From the NCBI RefSeq assembly GCF_000018285.1, contig NC_009901.1:4277001-4341000 (forward strand): 64,000 nt of DNA, written 5' to 3'. Position numbers and translations under genes: made by a program. A model generated the notes under the pieces. That model worked only from the letters and a program-made list of their open reading frames with translations, was not told the origin of the DNA and made no database searches. Positions 47,937 through 57,346 of this stretch are shown here, in pieces. Position 1 is the first letter of the stretch. Each line of letters starts with the position of its first letter. Source of the stretch: Shewanella pealeana ATCC 700345. GTDB taxonomy: Bacteria; Pseudomonadota; Gammaproteobacteria; Enterobacterales; Shewanellaceae.

Positions 47937-49812
47937 TCTGATTTTCTTTCATCCATTGCTCCCAAGGTAACTCTTGGGAGTGATTATAAAGCTCACACTG
48001 CACATCATCCGGCAATGCACTGAAGGCAAACCATGCCTCACTGGCCGAAGTAAATCGGTTTGCTGCTTGCTCTGCAAGCCACTTTATAACAGCGGCATCG
48101 CTTGGTAATTCTAATCTAATCCACTCTAGTAATTCAGGGATTAAGGCTGCCAGTTGACTATCTCTTAGATATGGGGGCACTTTCTTAATAATCAACTGCC
48201 CGAGACGAATAGAGAGCTCTATTCCCAACTTTCGTAATAACTGCTCACGATTATCGATAATCTCAGGCCAATCATCATCAACACTAATCGCTACAGGCAT
48301 CAATAAAGGTTGGCCAATTATACCTTGTGCAAGCTTGGCTGCTATTTCTGCTTTCAATGCCGCCTTTGCTACCATGGCAATATCCAGCAGAGATATTTTA
48401 TCCTCTTTAACTAGCACCCAGTATTGGCCCGCTATGACTGGCGGCATACTCGCCGCCCCATGAGAGGTAGACATCATGCCGGCTTGATGAGCTGCTGGAC
48501 GTAGAGGCACATTCGTGCTTTGAGTCTGAACAGAGTCAGTACTCAAGAGCTCACCATATGCACGAATACTCGTCTGAGAGGGTAAACTTACCTCGGAGTT
48601 TCTAGAAGCTGGTTTAAGTTGACTCCTATAACTCCCCCCGCCCCCTGAGTAACCCGCTTGACTGGCGCTTGAGTGTCTTTCACGTACATCGAACACTGCC
48701 GATGGCTTACTCTTCGATTCGTCAACGTAGTGAGACGGTGCTACAGCTCCTCGCGTCGGGCTTGTTTGCCATGCAGTAGTCTGTTCGGACTCTGGTTCTA
48801 TATCAACACTAAGTTGAGTCGATTGCGCCATCGCCGACTGCAGGGCTTGTAAAATATAGTCGTGTACGTAACGACTCTGATGAAAACGTACCTCATGTTT
48901 TGCCGGATGTACGTTCACATCCACTTGATGCGGGTCAAGCTCTAGCATCAGCACGTAACCAGGAGAAATACCCTCGGCATATTGCGAAAACGCCTGACGA
49001 ACGGCGTGATTAACCAGTCTGTCTTTTACTAGGCGACCATTCACATAGAAATACTGGGTCTCACTGTAGCCGCTAGCAGCACTAGGTGATTGTAAGTAAC
49101 CACTTAGTTTTAAGTCATTATGCTCACACTCTATACGCAGGCAGGTTTCTGCGAATGCTTTACCGCAGATTTGCCCCAAGCGCTGAATATACTGAATCTC
49201 GGTATTCGCAGGACGGTAATTGCGTACCGTCTTACCGTTGTGTTTTAAGGTGAAATGGATATCACGCCTAGCCAAAGCTATACGCTTGAGCCACTCATCA
49301 ATATGGGTGAACTCTGTCTTATCACTCTTTAAGAAACGACGCCTTGCTGGGGTATTAAAAAACAAATCCACAGCTTCGACAGTTGAACCGACAGGATGAG
49401 CCGCTGGTAATACCTTAACGGCCATCTCGGTACCCTCGGCGTGCGCTTGCCAGGCCTCTGTTTGCTCGGCTGTTCGTGAGGTTAAGATAAGCCGCGAAAC
49501 AGAGCTAATACTCGCTAACGCTTCGCCGCGAAAACCAAAGCTCAAAATAGCCTCTAAATCATCCAGCGATTTAAGCTTGGACGTGGCATGTCGAGACAAA
49601 GCTAGACTCAGATCTTCTTTTGGGATCCCTGAGCCATTATCGCGGATCCGAATAAGTTTAGCGCCGCCTTTTTCAATCTCGATATCGACGCGTGTAGCCC
49701 CTGCATCGAGACTGTTTTCAACCAGCTCTTTAATCACAGATGCAGGACGTTCGACCACCTCACCTGCGGCGATCTGATTAGCTAATTGTGGCGGTAATTT
49801 TTCTATTGCCAT
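47926..49812 (-). CDS. mutL: DNA mismatch repair protein MutL
   Basis: 628 residues. N-terminal GHKL ATPase with [26 protein letters not shown] and [11 protein letters not shown]; a Gln/Ser-rich variable linker (about 350-450); and a C-terminal dimerisation domain. It couples MutS to MutH in mismatch repair. Overlaps miaA by 11 bases. Confidence 0.96.
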   Translation of the reverse strand: MAIEKLPPQLANQIAAGEVVERPASVIKELVENSLDAGATRVDIEIEKGGAKLIRIRDNGSGIPKEDLSLALSRHATSKLKSLDDLEAILSFGFRGEALASISSVSRLILTSRTAEQTEAWQAHAEGTEMAVKVLPAAHPVGSTVEAVDLFFNTPARRRFLKSDKTEFTHIDEWLKRIALARRDIHFTLKHNGKTVRNYRPANTEIQYIQRLGQICGKAFAETCLRIECEHNDLKLSGYLQSPSAASGYSETQYFYVNGRLVKDRLVNHAVRQAFSQYAEGISPGYVLMLELDPHQVDVNVHPAKHEVRFHQSRYVHDYILQALQSAMAQSTQLSVDIEPESEQTTAWQTSPTRGAVAPSHYVDESKSKPSAVFDVRERHSSASQAGYSGGGGSYRSQLKPASRNSEVSLPSQTSIRAYGELLSTDSVQTQSTNVPLRPAAHQAGMMSTSHGAASMPPVIAGQYWVLVKEDKISLLDIAMVAKAALKAEIAAKLAQGIIGQPLLMPVAISVDDDWPEIIDNREQLLRKLGIELSIRLGQLIIKKVPPYLRDSQLAALIPELLEWIRLELPSDAAVIKWLAEQAANRFTSASEAWFAFSALPDDVQCELYNHSQELPWEQWMKENQSDR

Positions 49813-49831
49813 TGTGTACTCTCAAAAGCCC

Positions 49832-51154
49832 TTACGCACTCGGAATCTTTAATTTCTGACCAATTCGTAGGTTATTTGATTTAAGGTTGTTTGCCTTCTT
49901 CAAACGGCTTATCGAGATCTGGTAACGATGCGCAATAACCGATAACGACTCTCCACTTCGAACCTTATGCTCAACACTGCTCTTACTCGCTAGTAATGAG
50001 TTGACTGGAGGGTTAGCCTCAAAATACTTAACCACACCTTTGTGGATCGCCTTAGCGACATTATTCTGATGATCACGCTGTGATAATAGTCGCTCTTCTT
50101 TTGGGTTTGAGATAAAGCCAGTTTCTACCAAAATAGATGGAATATCTGGGGACTTGAGTACGGCAAAACTGGCTGATTCAGGTTTATGCTTATGCAGTTT
50201 AGTCACGCGTCCAAGGTTGGAGAGCACATCACCAGCAATATTATGGCTAATCGCCATAGAGCGATCCATAGACATATCTAACAATGTCATCGCAAGATAC
50301 TGTTCATTATCGGTATTTTGAATTATCTCTCCCGCACCACCAAGTAGTTCGGAATGTTTTTCTTTTTGCTCTAACCAGCGACCAATTTCACTGTTTGCAC
50401 GGCGCATGGATAATACCCATACCGATGCCCCCCTAGGCTGGGGTGAAGTAAAGGCATCCGCATGGATAGAAATGAGAAGATCAGCCTTACTATTGCGGGC
50501 GATGTCAGAGCGTTTATTCAAATTAACAAAATAATCGCCTGTTCGCGTCATTACAGCCCTCATACCCGGTGTGGCATTAATTTTTTGAGCGACTTTTTTA
50601 GATATCTCTAATACTAGTTTTTTCTCATAGATACCAGTCGGTCCGATAGAACCGGGATCTTCTCCACCATGACCCGCATCAATGGCAATCACCACATCTC
50701 TTAATTGAGTTTTTGGTTTAGTGACAGTAGGCTTTTTCGCTGTCGATCCTGCACCATCTAAATCAACCACCAAACGATTCCCGTATGGTGCGGTTGGAGG
50801 CAATGCAAACAAACTCGCCTTGACTGGCTTAACTAGATCGATAACCAACCGCAACGTGCCCTTCTCTGGAGGGGTACTCTTACGTACCTTCTTAACCAGC
50901 TTACTGTTATTTTTTATCTTATTGAGATCGACTCTATTGGAGGAGGTCTTCAAATCCACCACTAATCGATAAGGATTAGTAAGAGTGAAATAGCTATAGT
51001 CTGGAGACTGACTCAAATCGAAAACAAGACGAGTCGAGTCTGGCGCAGCCCAAATCCTTACGCTTTCGAGTTTATTCGCACTCTGCGCAAAGAATGAAGC
51101 ACCAAACGTAACAAGAAGTAGAAATAATCTAAATATATTACTGTTTATTATCAT
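49832..51154 (-). CDS. amiB: N-acetylmuramoyl-L-alanine amidase with AMIN and LysM domains
   Basis: 440 residues, exported (signal peptide ending AQS). An AMIN domain (about 28-130, targeting the septum), the amidase_3 catalytic domain ([14 protein letters not shown], zinc ligands His and Glu; [19 protein letters not shown]) and a C-terminal LysM ([17 protein letters not shown]). It cleaves peptidoglycan at the septum. Position between tsaE and mutL is that of amiB. Confidence 0.93.
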   Translation of the reverse strand: MIINSNIFRLFLLLVTFGASFFAQSANKLESVRIWAAPDSTRLVFDLSQSPDYSYFTLTNPYRLVVDLKTSSNRVDLNKIKNNSKLVKKVRKSTPPEKGTLRLVIDLVKPVKASLFALPPTAPYGNRLVVDLDGAGSTAKKPTVTKPKTQLRDVVIAIDAGHGGEDPGSIGPTGIYEKKLVLEISKKVAQKINATPGMRAVMTRTGDYFVNLNKRSDIARNSKADLLISIHADAFTSPQPRGASVWVLSMRRANSEIGRWLEQKEKHSELLGGAGEIIQNTDNEQYLAMTLLDMSMDRSMAISHNIAGDVLSNLGRVTKLHKHKPESASFAVLKSPDIPSILVETGFISNPKEERLLSQRDHQNNVAKAIHKGVVKYFEANPPVNSLLASKSSVEHKVRSGESLSVIAHRYQISISRLKKANNLKSNNLRIGQKLKIPSA

Positions 51155-51620
51155 TATTATTTAGGGCCGCTAGGATTTGTTCCCCTTTTGGAGAAAGTGC
51201 CTGTAACTCAACTTGCCTTCCAGTATTAACATATTCAATGTGGATATGTACATCAGCACAAGGTAATAAACCATGACCACGATCTGGCCACTCTACGATA
51301 CAAAGGCTACGATCTGTAAAATAATCGCGTATACCCATAAACTCTAATTCTTCTGGATCGTATAAACGGTACAGGTCGAAATGATACACGTCTAACCCAT
51401 CAAGCTCGTAAGGCTCAACTAAGGTATAAGTAGGACTTTTTACCGCCCCTTGGTGGCCAAGACTTTGAATAAGTCCACGACTAAAAGTCGTCTTGCCAGC
51501 ACCTAAATCACCGCTTAAATAAACAGTTAATGGAGGCGTGATCAGCCCTGCTAACTCAGTACCTAGGTTAACCGTTTCTTGTTCGTCACTTAAATTTAAT
51601 CTAATTGCTTGCATACTCAT
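51138..51620 (-). CDS. tsaE: tRNA t6A ATPase subunit TsaE
   Basis: 160 residues; Walker [11 protein letters not shown], then [10 protein letters not shown] and HFDLYRL typical of TsaE. It works with TsaB and TsaD in making t6A37 in ANN-reading tRNAs. Overlaps the amidase gene by 17 bases. Confidence 0.94.
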   Translation of the reverse strand: MSMQAIRLNLSDEQETVNLGTELAGLITPPLTVYLSGDLGAGKTTFSRGLIQSLGHQGAVKSPTYTLVEPYELDGLDVYHFDLYRLYDPEELEFMGIRDYFTDRSLCIVEWPDRGHGLLPCADVHIHIEYVNTGRQVELQALSPKGEQILAALNNNDNKQ

Positions 51621-51694
51621 TTCGAATCGAAAAGCGTCCTAATAAAACCCTGCGTAGAATGCATTACTTTAACCTAATCACCTAACTTTCTAAA

Positions 51695-53173
51695 CTAGAT
51701 TTCATTAACTAACTGGCGAATATAGGGCATTAAGTCACTCGCTAGCATTCCACGCTCGCCCATTCTAGCCGCCAAATCTGCCGCACCACCATGGATCACC
51801 ACAGCTAAACAGGCAGCCTCCATACTCGAGTAGCCTTGTGCCACTAGGCCACCAATCACGCCAGCAAGCACATCACCACAGCCTCCACTTGCAAGCCCTG
51901 GGTTACCAACTGGTGCTACCACACACTTATTACCATCATAAATTAGTGTGCCAGCTCCCTTAAGCACAATCACCCCGCCGTACTCCTGATGCAGCAGACT
52001 TACGGCCTTGAATCTGTCTTGCTCAATCTCTTCGATGCTTATGTCGAGTAGCCTAGCGGCTTCACCAGGATGAGGCGTTAATATCCAATCTTTTTGCCTC
52101 ATAGGCATATCTTTCAGCAAGTTAAGGCCGTCAGCATCGATCACGCAGGGCTTATCGCTTAGATCCACCGCCTTGAGTAAATTATACCCCCAGTCATCAG
52201 TCCCTAGACCGGGGCCGATCACTAAGGCCGAAGCCCACCCTAGCCTTAAATACACTTCCATATCAACCAGCTCGCAACCCCAAAACATCAGTTCGGGACG
52301 AGTCGCGCTGACAATAAGCTGGTGTTCAGGTCTTGATATAACAGTAACTAAACCCGCTCCACTCCGCAGGCAACCCTCTGCAGCTAGCCTCACAGCTCCT
52401 GCCATACCGTAATCGCCACCAATGACAGAAACCTTGCCACAGTCTCCTTTGTGAGCATCTCTTTTACGGGGAACAAGCGCCTTAATACACTGATTACAGA
52501 CAATCTGCGTAGCACTTGGTTCAGGTAAATAGCCCGTTAGTCCCAACTCAGCAATCAACAGCTCCCCACAATTGTGACGCGCCTTTCCCGTTAGCAAGCC
52601 TTGCTTTAAAGCGCCAAAGGTCAGAGTCACGTCAGCTTCAATCGCTGCGGTAGTGTAACTTCCCGTATCAGGATTCAGGCCCGATGGCACATCAAGACTT
52701 AGTACCCAGGCACTACTTTTGTTTACGGCGTCAATAACGATGGCCAGTTCAGCACTTAATTCACCAGTGATCCCTGTGCCTAACAACCCATCCACGATCA
52801 CTTCAGCCTCTGCAATCTGAGAGCCACAAAACTTAACCGCCTCTCCTCCCGCTTCTAAAAATCGATGAATCGCACATGTAAGCTCGTCACTCGGATTGCT
52901 TGGTGTACTTGCTTGTAATTTAACGCAAAAGCCCGCTTCAAGTAACAAAGTAGCTGTAACATAAGCATCGGCACCATTGTTACCATGCCCCGCCAATATC
53001 ACTATTCTGCTCGTATTTGCTTGCCTTTCACTTATAACTTGGAAGGCCGCAGCCCCGGCTCTTTCCACCAATTGATATAGGCTGACGCTACCACTATTTA
53101 CGGCATTTAATTCAGCGGTTCTAACTTGCTCAGTTAGAAATAGGGATGTCGGTAATGAGTGTACTTGGCTCAT
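51695..53173 (-). CDS. nnr: Bifunctional NAD(P)H-hydrate epimerase / dehydratase
   Basis: 492 residues. The N-terminal YjeF_N epimerase (GHGNNGADAYV, DVPSGLNPDTG) is fused to a C-terminal ADP/ATP-dependent dehydratase (GGDYGMAGAVRLAAEGCLRS, VIDADGLNLL, LTPHPGEAARLL, PVGNPGLASGGCGDVLAGVI). It repairs damaged NAD(P)HX. The start at 53173 (MSQVH) has GGAA seven bases upstream and is preferred over a longer frame at 53209. Confidence 0.94.
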   Translation of the reverse strand: MSQVHSLPTSLFLTEQVRTAELNAVNSGSVSLYQLVERAGAAAFQVISERQANTSRIVILAGHGNNGADAYVTATLLLEAGFCVKLQASTPSNPSDELTCAIHRFLEAGGEAVKFCGSQIAEAEVIVDGLLGTGITGELSAELAIVIDAVNKSSAWVLSLDVPSGLNPDTGSYTTAAIEADVTLTFGALKQGLLTGKARHNCGELLIAELGLTGYLPEPSATQIVCNQCIKALVPRKRDAHKGDCGKVSVIGGDYGMAGAVRLAAEGCLRSGAGLVTVISRPEHQLIVSATRPELMFWGCELVDMEVYLRLGWASALVIGPGLGTDDWGYNLLKAVDLSDKPCVIDADGLNLLKDMPMRQKDWILTPHPGEAARLLDISIEEIEQDRFKAVSLLHQEYGGVIVLKGAGTLIYDGNKCVVAPVGNPGLASGGCGDVLAGVIGGLVAQGYSSMEAACLAVVIHGGAADLAARMGERGMLASDLMPYIRQLVNEI

Positions 53174-53319
53174 ATCACGGTTCCTAGAAGTTGGAGAGAT
53201 ATTAATCAATGTAATAGCTTAAGGGCTTAGGCTTAAGTGCAAATGAATCCTAGAAGCCAATAACTAGCCGAAGTTTGATCTTCAACAATTATAGCGGCTC
53301 AATCTGCTGCAATATTCAA

Positions 53320-53345
53320 TCAAAAAAGGCACCTCACGGTGCCTT
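53320..53345 (-). terminator. Terminator after the 151-residue hypothetical gene
   Basis: AAGGCACC / GGTGCCTT with loop TCAC (53326-53345), A-run on the plus side giving T-run on the minus strand. Confidence 0.85.
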
Positions 53346-53368
53346 CGTTAACTAAGTCAAATTTAAGC

Positions 53369-53824
53369 TTAGATATCATCCATTCGAATGCTACTGTGAA
53401 CAAGGCGTTGCTGTTGGATTTTTTCGACTCTCACGAGATCATCTAATGCGCCTTTTGTTTCAGCCGTAGCTGATGAGTTAGCAGTCTTCTCTAGCAGCCC
53501 GATTAAGCTGTTATCCAATTTTAAATGAAGTTCCAGCACATCATCTTCACTCATATTGGCTGGCAAAGTAAGCTTCTGGCAGTGTCCAATAAAATCTTCA
53601 AAAACAATATCTTTATACCAAGTGTCTAGAATTTTTCTCGGAGCTTCATCAATATAGTTTTCTAACTTTTCAGAGGTATTGCGTTCGTGTTGCTGAAAAT
53701 ACTCTAACATCAACTTTACCCTAGAAGAGTCAGCATTAGCATGCAAACGGCTATAGAGTTGCGCCATCTCTATGCGACATCTCGCCACATAATCTAGAAG
53801 TTCACTGAGTTGTTGAATACGCAT
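53369..53824 (-). CDS. Hypothetical all-helical protein
   Basis: 151 residues, no signal or membrane segment. Charged amphipathic helices throughout (LLDYVARCRIEMAQLYSRLH, VKLMLEYFQQHERNTSEKLE, LVRVEKIQQQRLVHSSIRMD) recall ferritin-like or four-helix-bundle proteins, with Glu and His scattered in the helices, but I cannot assign a family. AGGAG lies upstream and a terminator follows. It occupies the place where queG lies in E. coli (between tRNA-Gly genes and nnr). Confidence 0.65.
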   Translation of the reverse strand: MRIQQLSELLDYVARCRIEMAQLYSRLHANADSSRVKLMLEYFQQHERNTSEKLENYIDEAPRKILDTWYKDIVFEDFIGHCQKLTLPANMSEDDVLELHLKLDNSLIGLLEKTANSSATAETKGALDDLVRVEKIQQQRLVHSSIRMDDI

Positions 53825-54017
53825 TTTTCCTCTCCTTAGTCCGCCACATTAAGAGTGACACGGCCAAATATTAGTCATTTTTTATTATGGTATGAAAAAG
53901 CGACTTATTATTTGAACGCAGTCAAACTTTAGAAAAGCCAAAAGCACTTACTTTAGACATTATGAAAGAAACAAGCGCTCGATCACGTATTCCCCCTGTT
54001 AAGCCATGACGATAAAT
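53825..54017. other. Gene-free stretch distal to the tRNA-Gly array
   Basis: AT-rich, between the hypothetical gene and the first tRNA remnant. It should contain the promoter of the hypothetical gene. No clear terminator of the tRNA transcript is seen. Confidence 0.4.
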
Positions 54018-54036
54018 AACAACTGAGCTAATGCTG
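54018..54036 (-). pseudogene. tRNA-Gly 5' fragment
   Basis: Only the tRNA 5' part up to the D-loop remains (complement of ACTGAGCTAATGCTGC). It is followed by the same spacer (ATAAACATTTTGG...) that separates the decayed copies. Confidence 0.7.
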
Positions 54037-54101
54037 CATAAACATTTTGGTTTTTATTAAGGTTTGGATTTGAGATATTTCGGAATTTACAGGAGGAAGA
54101 T

Positions 54102-54236
54102 TGGAGCGACTTTAGTTTTAACAAGAGTGATTTAAACAAGAGTGGGTTCGAACCAGCTGTTTACACAAGTTATGTCTATACCTTGGCAAAAAAAGAGGTA
54201 TCAACATTTCTACGAGCGCAACTGAGCTAATGCTGC
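54102..54236 (-). pseudogene. Decayed tRNA-Gly, 135 nt
   Basis: Start GC.GCATTAGCTCAGTTG and end GTCGCTCCA of tRNA-Gly remain, as do GATACC/GGTAT of the anticodon stem and GGTTCGAACC of the T arm. Insertions split the D arm, anticodon loop (A-run), variable region and T/acceptor arm. It cannot fold as a tRNA. Confidence 0.8.
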
Positions 54237-54300
54237 ATAAACATTTTGGTTTTTATTAAGGTTTGGAGTTGAGATATTTGGGAGTTTACAGGAGGAAGAT

Positions 54301-54423
54301 TGGAGCGAGCTTTTGATTTAATAGAGAGTGGGTTCGAACCGGCTGTTTACACAAGTTGTGTCTATACCTTGCCAAAAAAAGAGGTATCAACATTTTCTAC
54401 GAGCACAACTGAGCTAATGTCGC
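54301..54423 (-). pseudogene. Decayed tRNA-Gly, 123 nt
   Basis: Same insertions and deletions as the copy at 54102-54236 with small differences, so the two share a decayed ancestor. The 5' end GCGACATTAGCTCAGTTG is intact. Confidence 0.8.
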
Positions 54424-54487
54424 ATAAACATTTTGATTTTTATTAAGGTTTGGAGTTGAGATATTTGGGAATTTACAGGAGGAAGAT

Positions 54488-54563
54488 TGGAGCGACATAT
54501 CGGGTTCGAACCGATGACCTATACCTTGGCAAGGTATCGCTCTACCAACTGAGCTAATGTCGC
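54488..54563 (-). tRNA. tRNA-Gly (anticodon GCC)
   Basis: 76 nt including CCA. Acceptor GCGACAT / ATGTCGC, D arm AGCTCAGTTGGTAGAGC, anticodon arm ATACC-TTGCCAA-GGTAT and T arm with GGTTCGAACC are all intact. Most promoter-distal intact copy of the array. Confidence 0.95.
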
Positions 54564-54580
54564 GTAATCTTTACTTTGAT

Positions 54581-54680
54581 TGAAACGACATATCGGCTTC
54601 GAAACAAACAACCGATGACTTATACCTTGGTAAGGTATCGCCCTTTTGCTCTCATAAAGAGTCAACTGAGCTAATGTCGC
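54581..54680 (-). pseudogene. Aberrant tRNA-Gly-like copy, 100 nt, anticodon ACC
   Basis: Anticodon arm ATACC-TTACCAA-GGTAT (anticodon ACC) is sound. The D-loop has an insert with a mini-hairpin CTC-TTTAT-GAG, and the T-loop is expanded (TTGTTTGTTTCGAA). The 3' end reads TTTCA rather than CTCCA, so the CCA is lost. Probably a pseudogene. Confidence 0.75.
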
Positions 54681-54693
54681 CTAATCTTTAAAT

Positions 54694-54769
54694 TGGAGCG
54701 ACATATCGGGTTCGAACCGATGACCTATACCTTGGCAAGGTATCGCTCTACCAACTGAGCTAATGTCGC
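54694..54769 (-). tRNA. tRNA-Gly (anticodon GCC)
   Basis: 76 nt with encoded CCA, same sequence as the other intact copies. It lies between the two 100-nt aberrant copies, next to the promoter-distal one. Confidence 0.95.
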
Positions 54770-54816
54770 GTAAATCTTTTTACTTACCGGACTTGGTGTT
54801 CCCATAAGCTTTAAAT

Positions 54817-54892
54817 TGGAGCGACATATCGGGTTCGAACCGATGACCTATACCTTGGCAAGGTATCGCTCTACCAACTGAGCTAATGTCGC
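54817..54892 (-). tRNA. tRNA-Gly (anticodon GCC)
   Basis: 76 nt with encoded CCA, all arms intact. It is flanked by a spacer containing ACTTGGTGTTCCCATAAGC, which recurs at 54790, 54914 and, with changes, 55240. Confidence 0.95.
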
Positions 54893-54939
54893 GTAAATCT
54901 TTTTACTTATCGGACTTGGTGTTCCCATAAGCTTTAAAT

Positions 54940-55039
54940 TGGAGCGACATATCGGGTTCGAAACAAATAACCGATGACTGATACCTTGGTAAGGTATCGC
55001 CCCTTTGTTCTCATAAAGAGTCAACTGAGCTAATGTCGC
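54940..55039 (-). pseudogene. Aberrant tRNA-Gly-like copy, 100 nt, anticodon ACC, ends intact
   Basis: Same D-loop and T-loop expansions as the copy at 54581-54680, and also anticodon ACC. Here the acceptor stem (GCGACAT / ATGTCGC) and CCA are intact, and the D stem can still pair GCTC with GGGC. Likely non-functional, but the best-preserved of the aberrant units. Confidence 0.75.
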
Positions 55040-55054
55040 ACAATCTTTAAAATT

Positions 55055-55130
55055 TGGAGCGACATATCGGGTTCGAACCGATGACCTATACCTTGGCAAG
55101 GTATCGCTCTACCAACTGAGCTAATGTCGC
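55055..55130 (-). tRNA. tRNA-Gly (anticodon GCC)
   Basis: 76 nt with encoded CCA, intact cloverleaf. Separated by only 16 bases from the next copy upstream. Confidence 0.95.
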
Positions 55131-55146
55131 ATAAATCTTTTTAAAT

Positions 55147-55222
55147 TGGAGCGACATATCGGGTTCGAACCGATGACCTATACCTTGGCAAGGTATCGCT
55201 CTACCAACTGAGCTAATGTCGC
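55147..55222 (-). tRNA. tRNA-Gly (anticodon GCC)
   Basis: 76 nt with encoded CCA, intact cloverleaf; second copy from the promoter. Confidence 0.95.
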
Positions 55223-55270
55223 GTAAATCTTTTTAACTTACCGGAATTGGTGTTCCCATAAGTTTTAATT

Positions 55271-55346
55271 TGGAGCGACATATCGGGTTCGAACCGATGA
55301 CCTATACCTTGGCAAGGTATCGCTCTACCAACTGAGCTAATGTCGC
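55271..55346 (-). tRNA. tRNA-Gly (anticodon GCC), promoter-proximal
   Basis: 76 nt with encoded CCA, intact cloverleaf. First unit of the array, about 55 bases downstream of the strong promoter. Confidence 0.95.
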
Positions 55347-55389
55347 ATTTCAACTTTTTCAATAATCACTAAGTTGGTGCTTAGCGAAA

Positions 55390-55430
55390 AGTTGAGGCCG
55401 CATTATATGAAAATTTCCCTACTCTGCAAC
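55390..55430 (-). promoter_or_regulatory. Strong stable-RNA promoter of the tRNA-Gly array
   Basis: On the minus strand: -35 TTGCAG (55424-55429), 16-base spacer, -10 TATAAT (55402-55407), then a GC-rich discriminator GCGGCC, the mark of promoters under stringent control. Confidence 0.8.
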
Positions 55431-55459
55431 CCTTTCTTTCAAATAATCTGTCTGATCGG

Positions 55460-56005
55460 TTAAATAGTAAATACTTTAGCTCGATAAAACTGCAATTCGG
55501 CGATAGATTCTTCAATATCTTGCAAAGCTTGGTGGGTGTTCTTCTTGCTAAAGCCCTCCATCGCAGATGGCTCCCAACGACGGACCAACTCTTTAATAGT
55601 GCTCACATCTATATTGCGGTAATGGAAATAACCCTCTAGCTCTGGCATATAACGGTTTAGAAAACGACGATCTTGGCCAATACTATTACCACACATAGGT
55701 GAAGCACCCGCTGGCACATATTGCGACAAGAACGCAATAGTCTCGGCAATTGCTTGTTCTTCATTTATCGTACTCGCTCTCACGCGATCAACTAGACCCG
55801 ACTGACCGTGATGTTTCTGGTTCCAATCATCCATTAGAGCAAGCTGCTCATCGGATTGATGGATAGCAAAAACAGGCCCTTGCGCAATAATATTGAGCTC
55901 TTTATCTGTCACTATCGTGGCAATTTCAATAATTCTGTCAACGTCAGGCTCAAGCCCTGTCATTTCCAAATCGACCCAAATCAGATTGTTTTCATCTATA
56001 GCCAT
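55460..56005 (-). CDS. orn: Oligoribonuclease
   Basis: 3'-5' exonuclease that degrades 2-5-mer RNA and pGpG, essential in many gammaproteobacteria. 181 residues. DEDDh active site: Asp/Glu in WVDLEMTGL, Asp in [10 protein letters not shown], and His/Asp in [13 protein letters not shown]. It lies directly upstream of the tRNA-Gly genes on the same strand, as in E. coli, and divergent from rsgA. Confidence 0.96.
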   Translation of the reverse strand: MAIDENNLIWVDLEMTGLEPDVDRIIEIATIVTDKELNIIAQGPVFAIHQSDEQLALMDDWNQKHHGQSGLVDRVRASTINEEQAIAETIAFLSQYVPAGASPMCGNSIGQDRRFLNRYMPELEGYFHYRNIDVSTIKELVRRWEPSAMEGFSKKNTHQALQDIEESIAELQFYRAKVFTI

Positions 56006-56116
56006 AACGCGACCTGTTTTCCTGTTAGCCTAAATTCAGGCTTTTTTATTCTAGACCGTGTATCATACTGCTTTTTTAAGCAACACAAAATCACCTTTAT
56101 CATTGAAGACTAATAC

Positions 56117-57181
56117 GTGAGTAAAAAGAAACCGCTAAGCCATGGTCAATTACGCAGAATGCGGACCAACCAAAAAAAGAAATTACAGAGCCACGATGCA
56201 GGTGAAACTACTGACTTACAAGACAGTATGTTAGGCCCTGAGCAACAAGGCACCATTATTTCACGCTTCGGCCAACACGCTGACGTCGAGACTGACTCTG
56301 GCCACCTTGCTCGCTGTAATATTCGCCGTAATATTAAGAGCCTAGTGACTGGTGATAACGTTATCGTTCGTTTAGCACTGACCAGTGAGTCAGGGGCTAG
56401 TCGTATCGAAGGTATTGTTGAAGCTGTGCATCCAAGGCACTCTCAGCTCTCACGCCCAGATCTTTACGATGGCGTGAAAATCATTGCTGCGAACATCGAT
56501 CAGATTTTAATTGTCACTTCTGTAAAGCCAGCATTTACCACCCAGATTATTGATCGCTACCTAGTCGCGGCTGAAGATACTGGTATCGAACCTGTCATCA
56601 TCTTAAATAAAGTTGACTTGATAACGCCAGAAGAAGCGCCTGAGATCGATGCAGCGCTTGAGAGATATAAGAGCATTGGCTATCGAGTCTATCGAGTGAG
56701 TAGCAAAACAGGTGAAGGTGTTGAACAGCTTCATGCCTTGATGAACGACAAAGTAAACGTGTTTGTTGGTCAATCGGGTGTAGGTAAATCTTCAATGATT
56801 AACGCCATGATGCCAGATGCAGAGCTTATTACTGGTGATATTTCTGAGAACTCAGGGCTAGGTCAGCACACGACCACCACGGCAAAACTTCTGCATATTT
56901 CAACTGGCGGAGATTTAATTGACTCTCCTGGTGTGCGAGAATTCGCGCTATGGCACCTGCCCGCTGACAGAGTCGGCTGGTGTTTCGTTGAATTTAGAGA
57001 TTATTTAGGTACTTGTAAATTTAGAGACTGCAAACACTTAAACGATCCAGGATGCTCGATTACCGAAGCGTTCAATGCCGGTGAGATCACTGAAGACAGA
57101 TACAATAATTACCATCGTATTATTGCCAGTCTGGATGAGCAAAGACACGCTCGTCACTTTAGAGCCGGTCCTGACGAGTAG
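56117..57181 (+). CDS. rsgA: Ribosome small-subunit GTPase RsgA
   Basis: Circularly permuted GTPase that checks late 30S assembly. 354 residues: basic N-terminus and OB fold (about 45-115), G4 LNKVDL before G1 GQSGVGKSS and G3 DSPGVREF, then a zinc site CKFRDCKHLNDPGC. The start is GTG 56117 (MSKKKPLSHGQLRRM). Confidence 0.96.
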   Translation: MSKKKPLSHGQLRRMRTNQKKKLQSHDAGETTDLQDSMLGPEQQGTIISRFGQHADVETDSGHLARCNIRRNIKSLVTGDNVIVRLALTSESGASRIEGIVEAVHPRHSQLSRPDLYDGVKIIAANIDQILIVTSVKPAFTTQIIDRYLVAAEDTGIEPVIILNKVDLITPEEAPEIDAALERYKSIGYRVYRVSSKTGEGVEQLHALMNDKVNVFVGQSGVGKSSMINAMMPDAELITGDISENSGLGQHTTTTAKLLHISTGGDLIDSPGVREFALWHLPADRVGWCFVEFRDYLGTCKFRDCKHLNDPGCSITEAFNAGEITEDRYNNYHRIIASLDEQRHARHFRAGPDE

Positions 57182-57346
57182 TCAGTCGATACTAGTTAAG
57201 TAATTGAAGCAAAGATATTCAAACCAGCGATAAGCTTAAATATGAATTTTCCTGCGGCAATTTATGCCGTAACACAGTAAGCGGTTTGGTTTGATTGAAA
57301 ATAGATAAGATTTCACCTCAGGTGAAAAGATTAAAGGATATTGAAA

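Larger units (their letters stand above)
54037..54487. repeat. Repeated spacer with two decayed tRNA-Gly copies
   Basis: A spacer of about 65 bases running from ATAAACATTTTGGTTTTTAT to ACAGGAGGAAGAT occurs three times (from about 54037, 54237 and 54424), each placed before a tRNA-Gly unit. Spacer and tRNA were duplicated together. Confidence 0.8.

Noticed and set aside
54848-55099. 83-codon minus-strand frame in the tRNA region
   Set aside because: It is made of tRNA-Gly and spacer sequence read as protein; tRNA genes explain it fully.
54018-55346. CRISPR array, because of regular repeats in the region
   Set aside because: The repeats are tRNA-Gly genes with cloverleaf structure and the spacers are themselves repeated; no cas genes are present.
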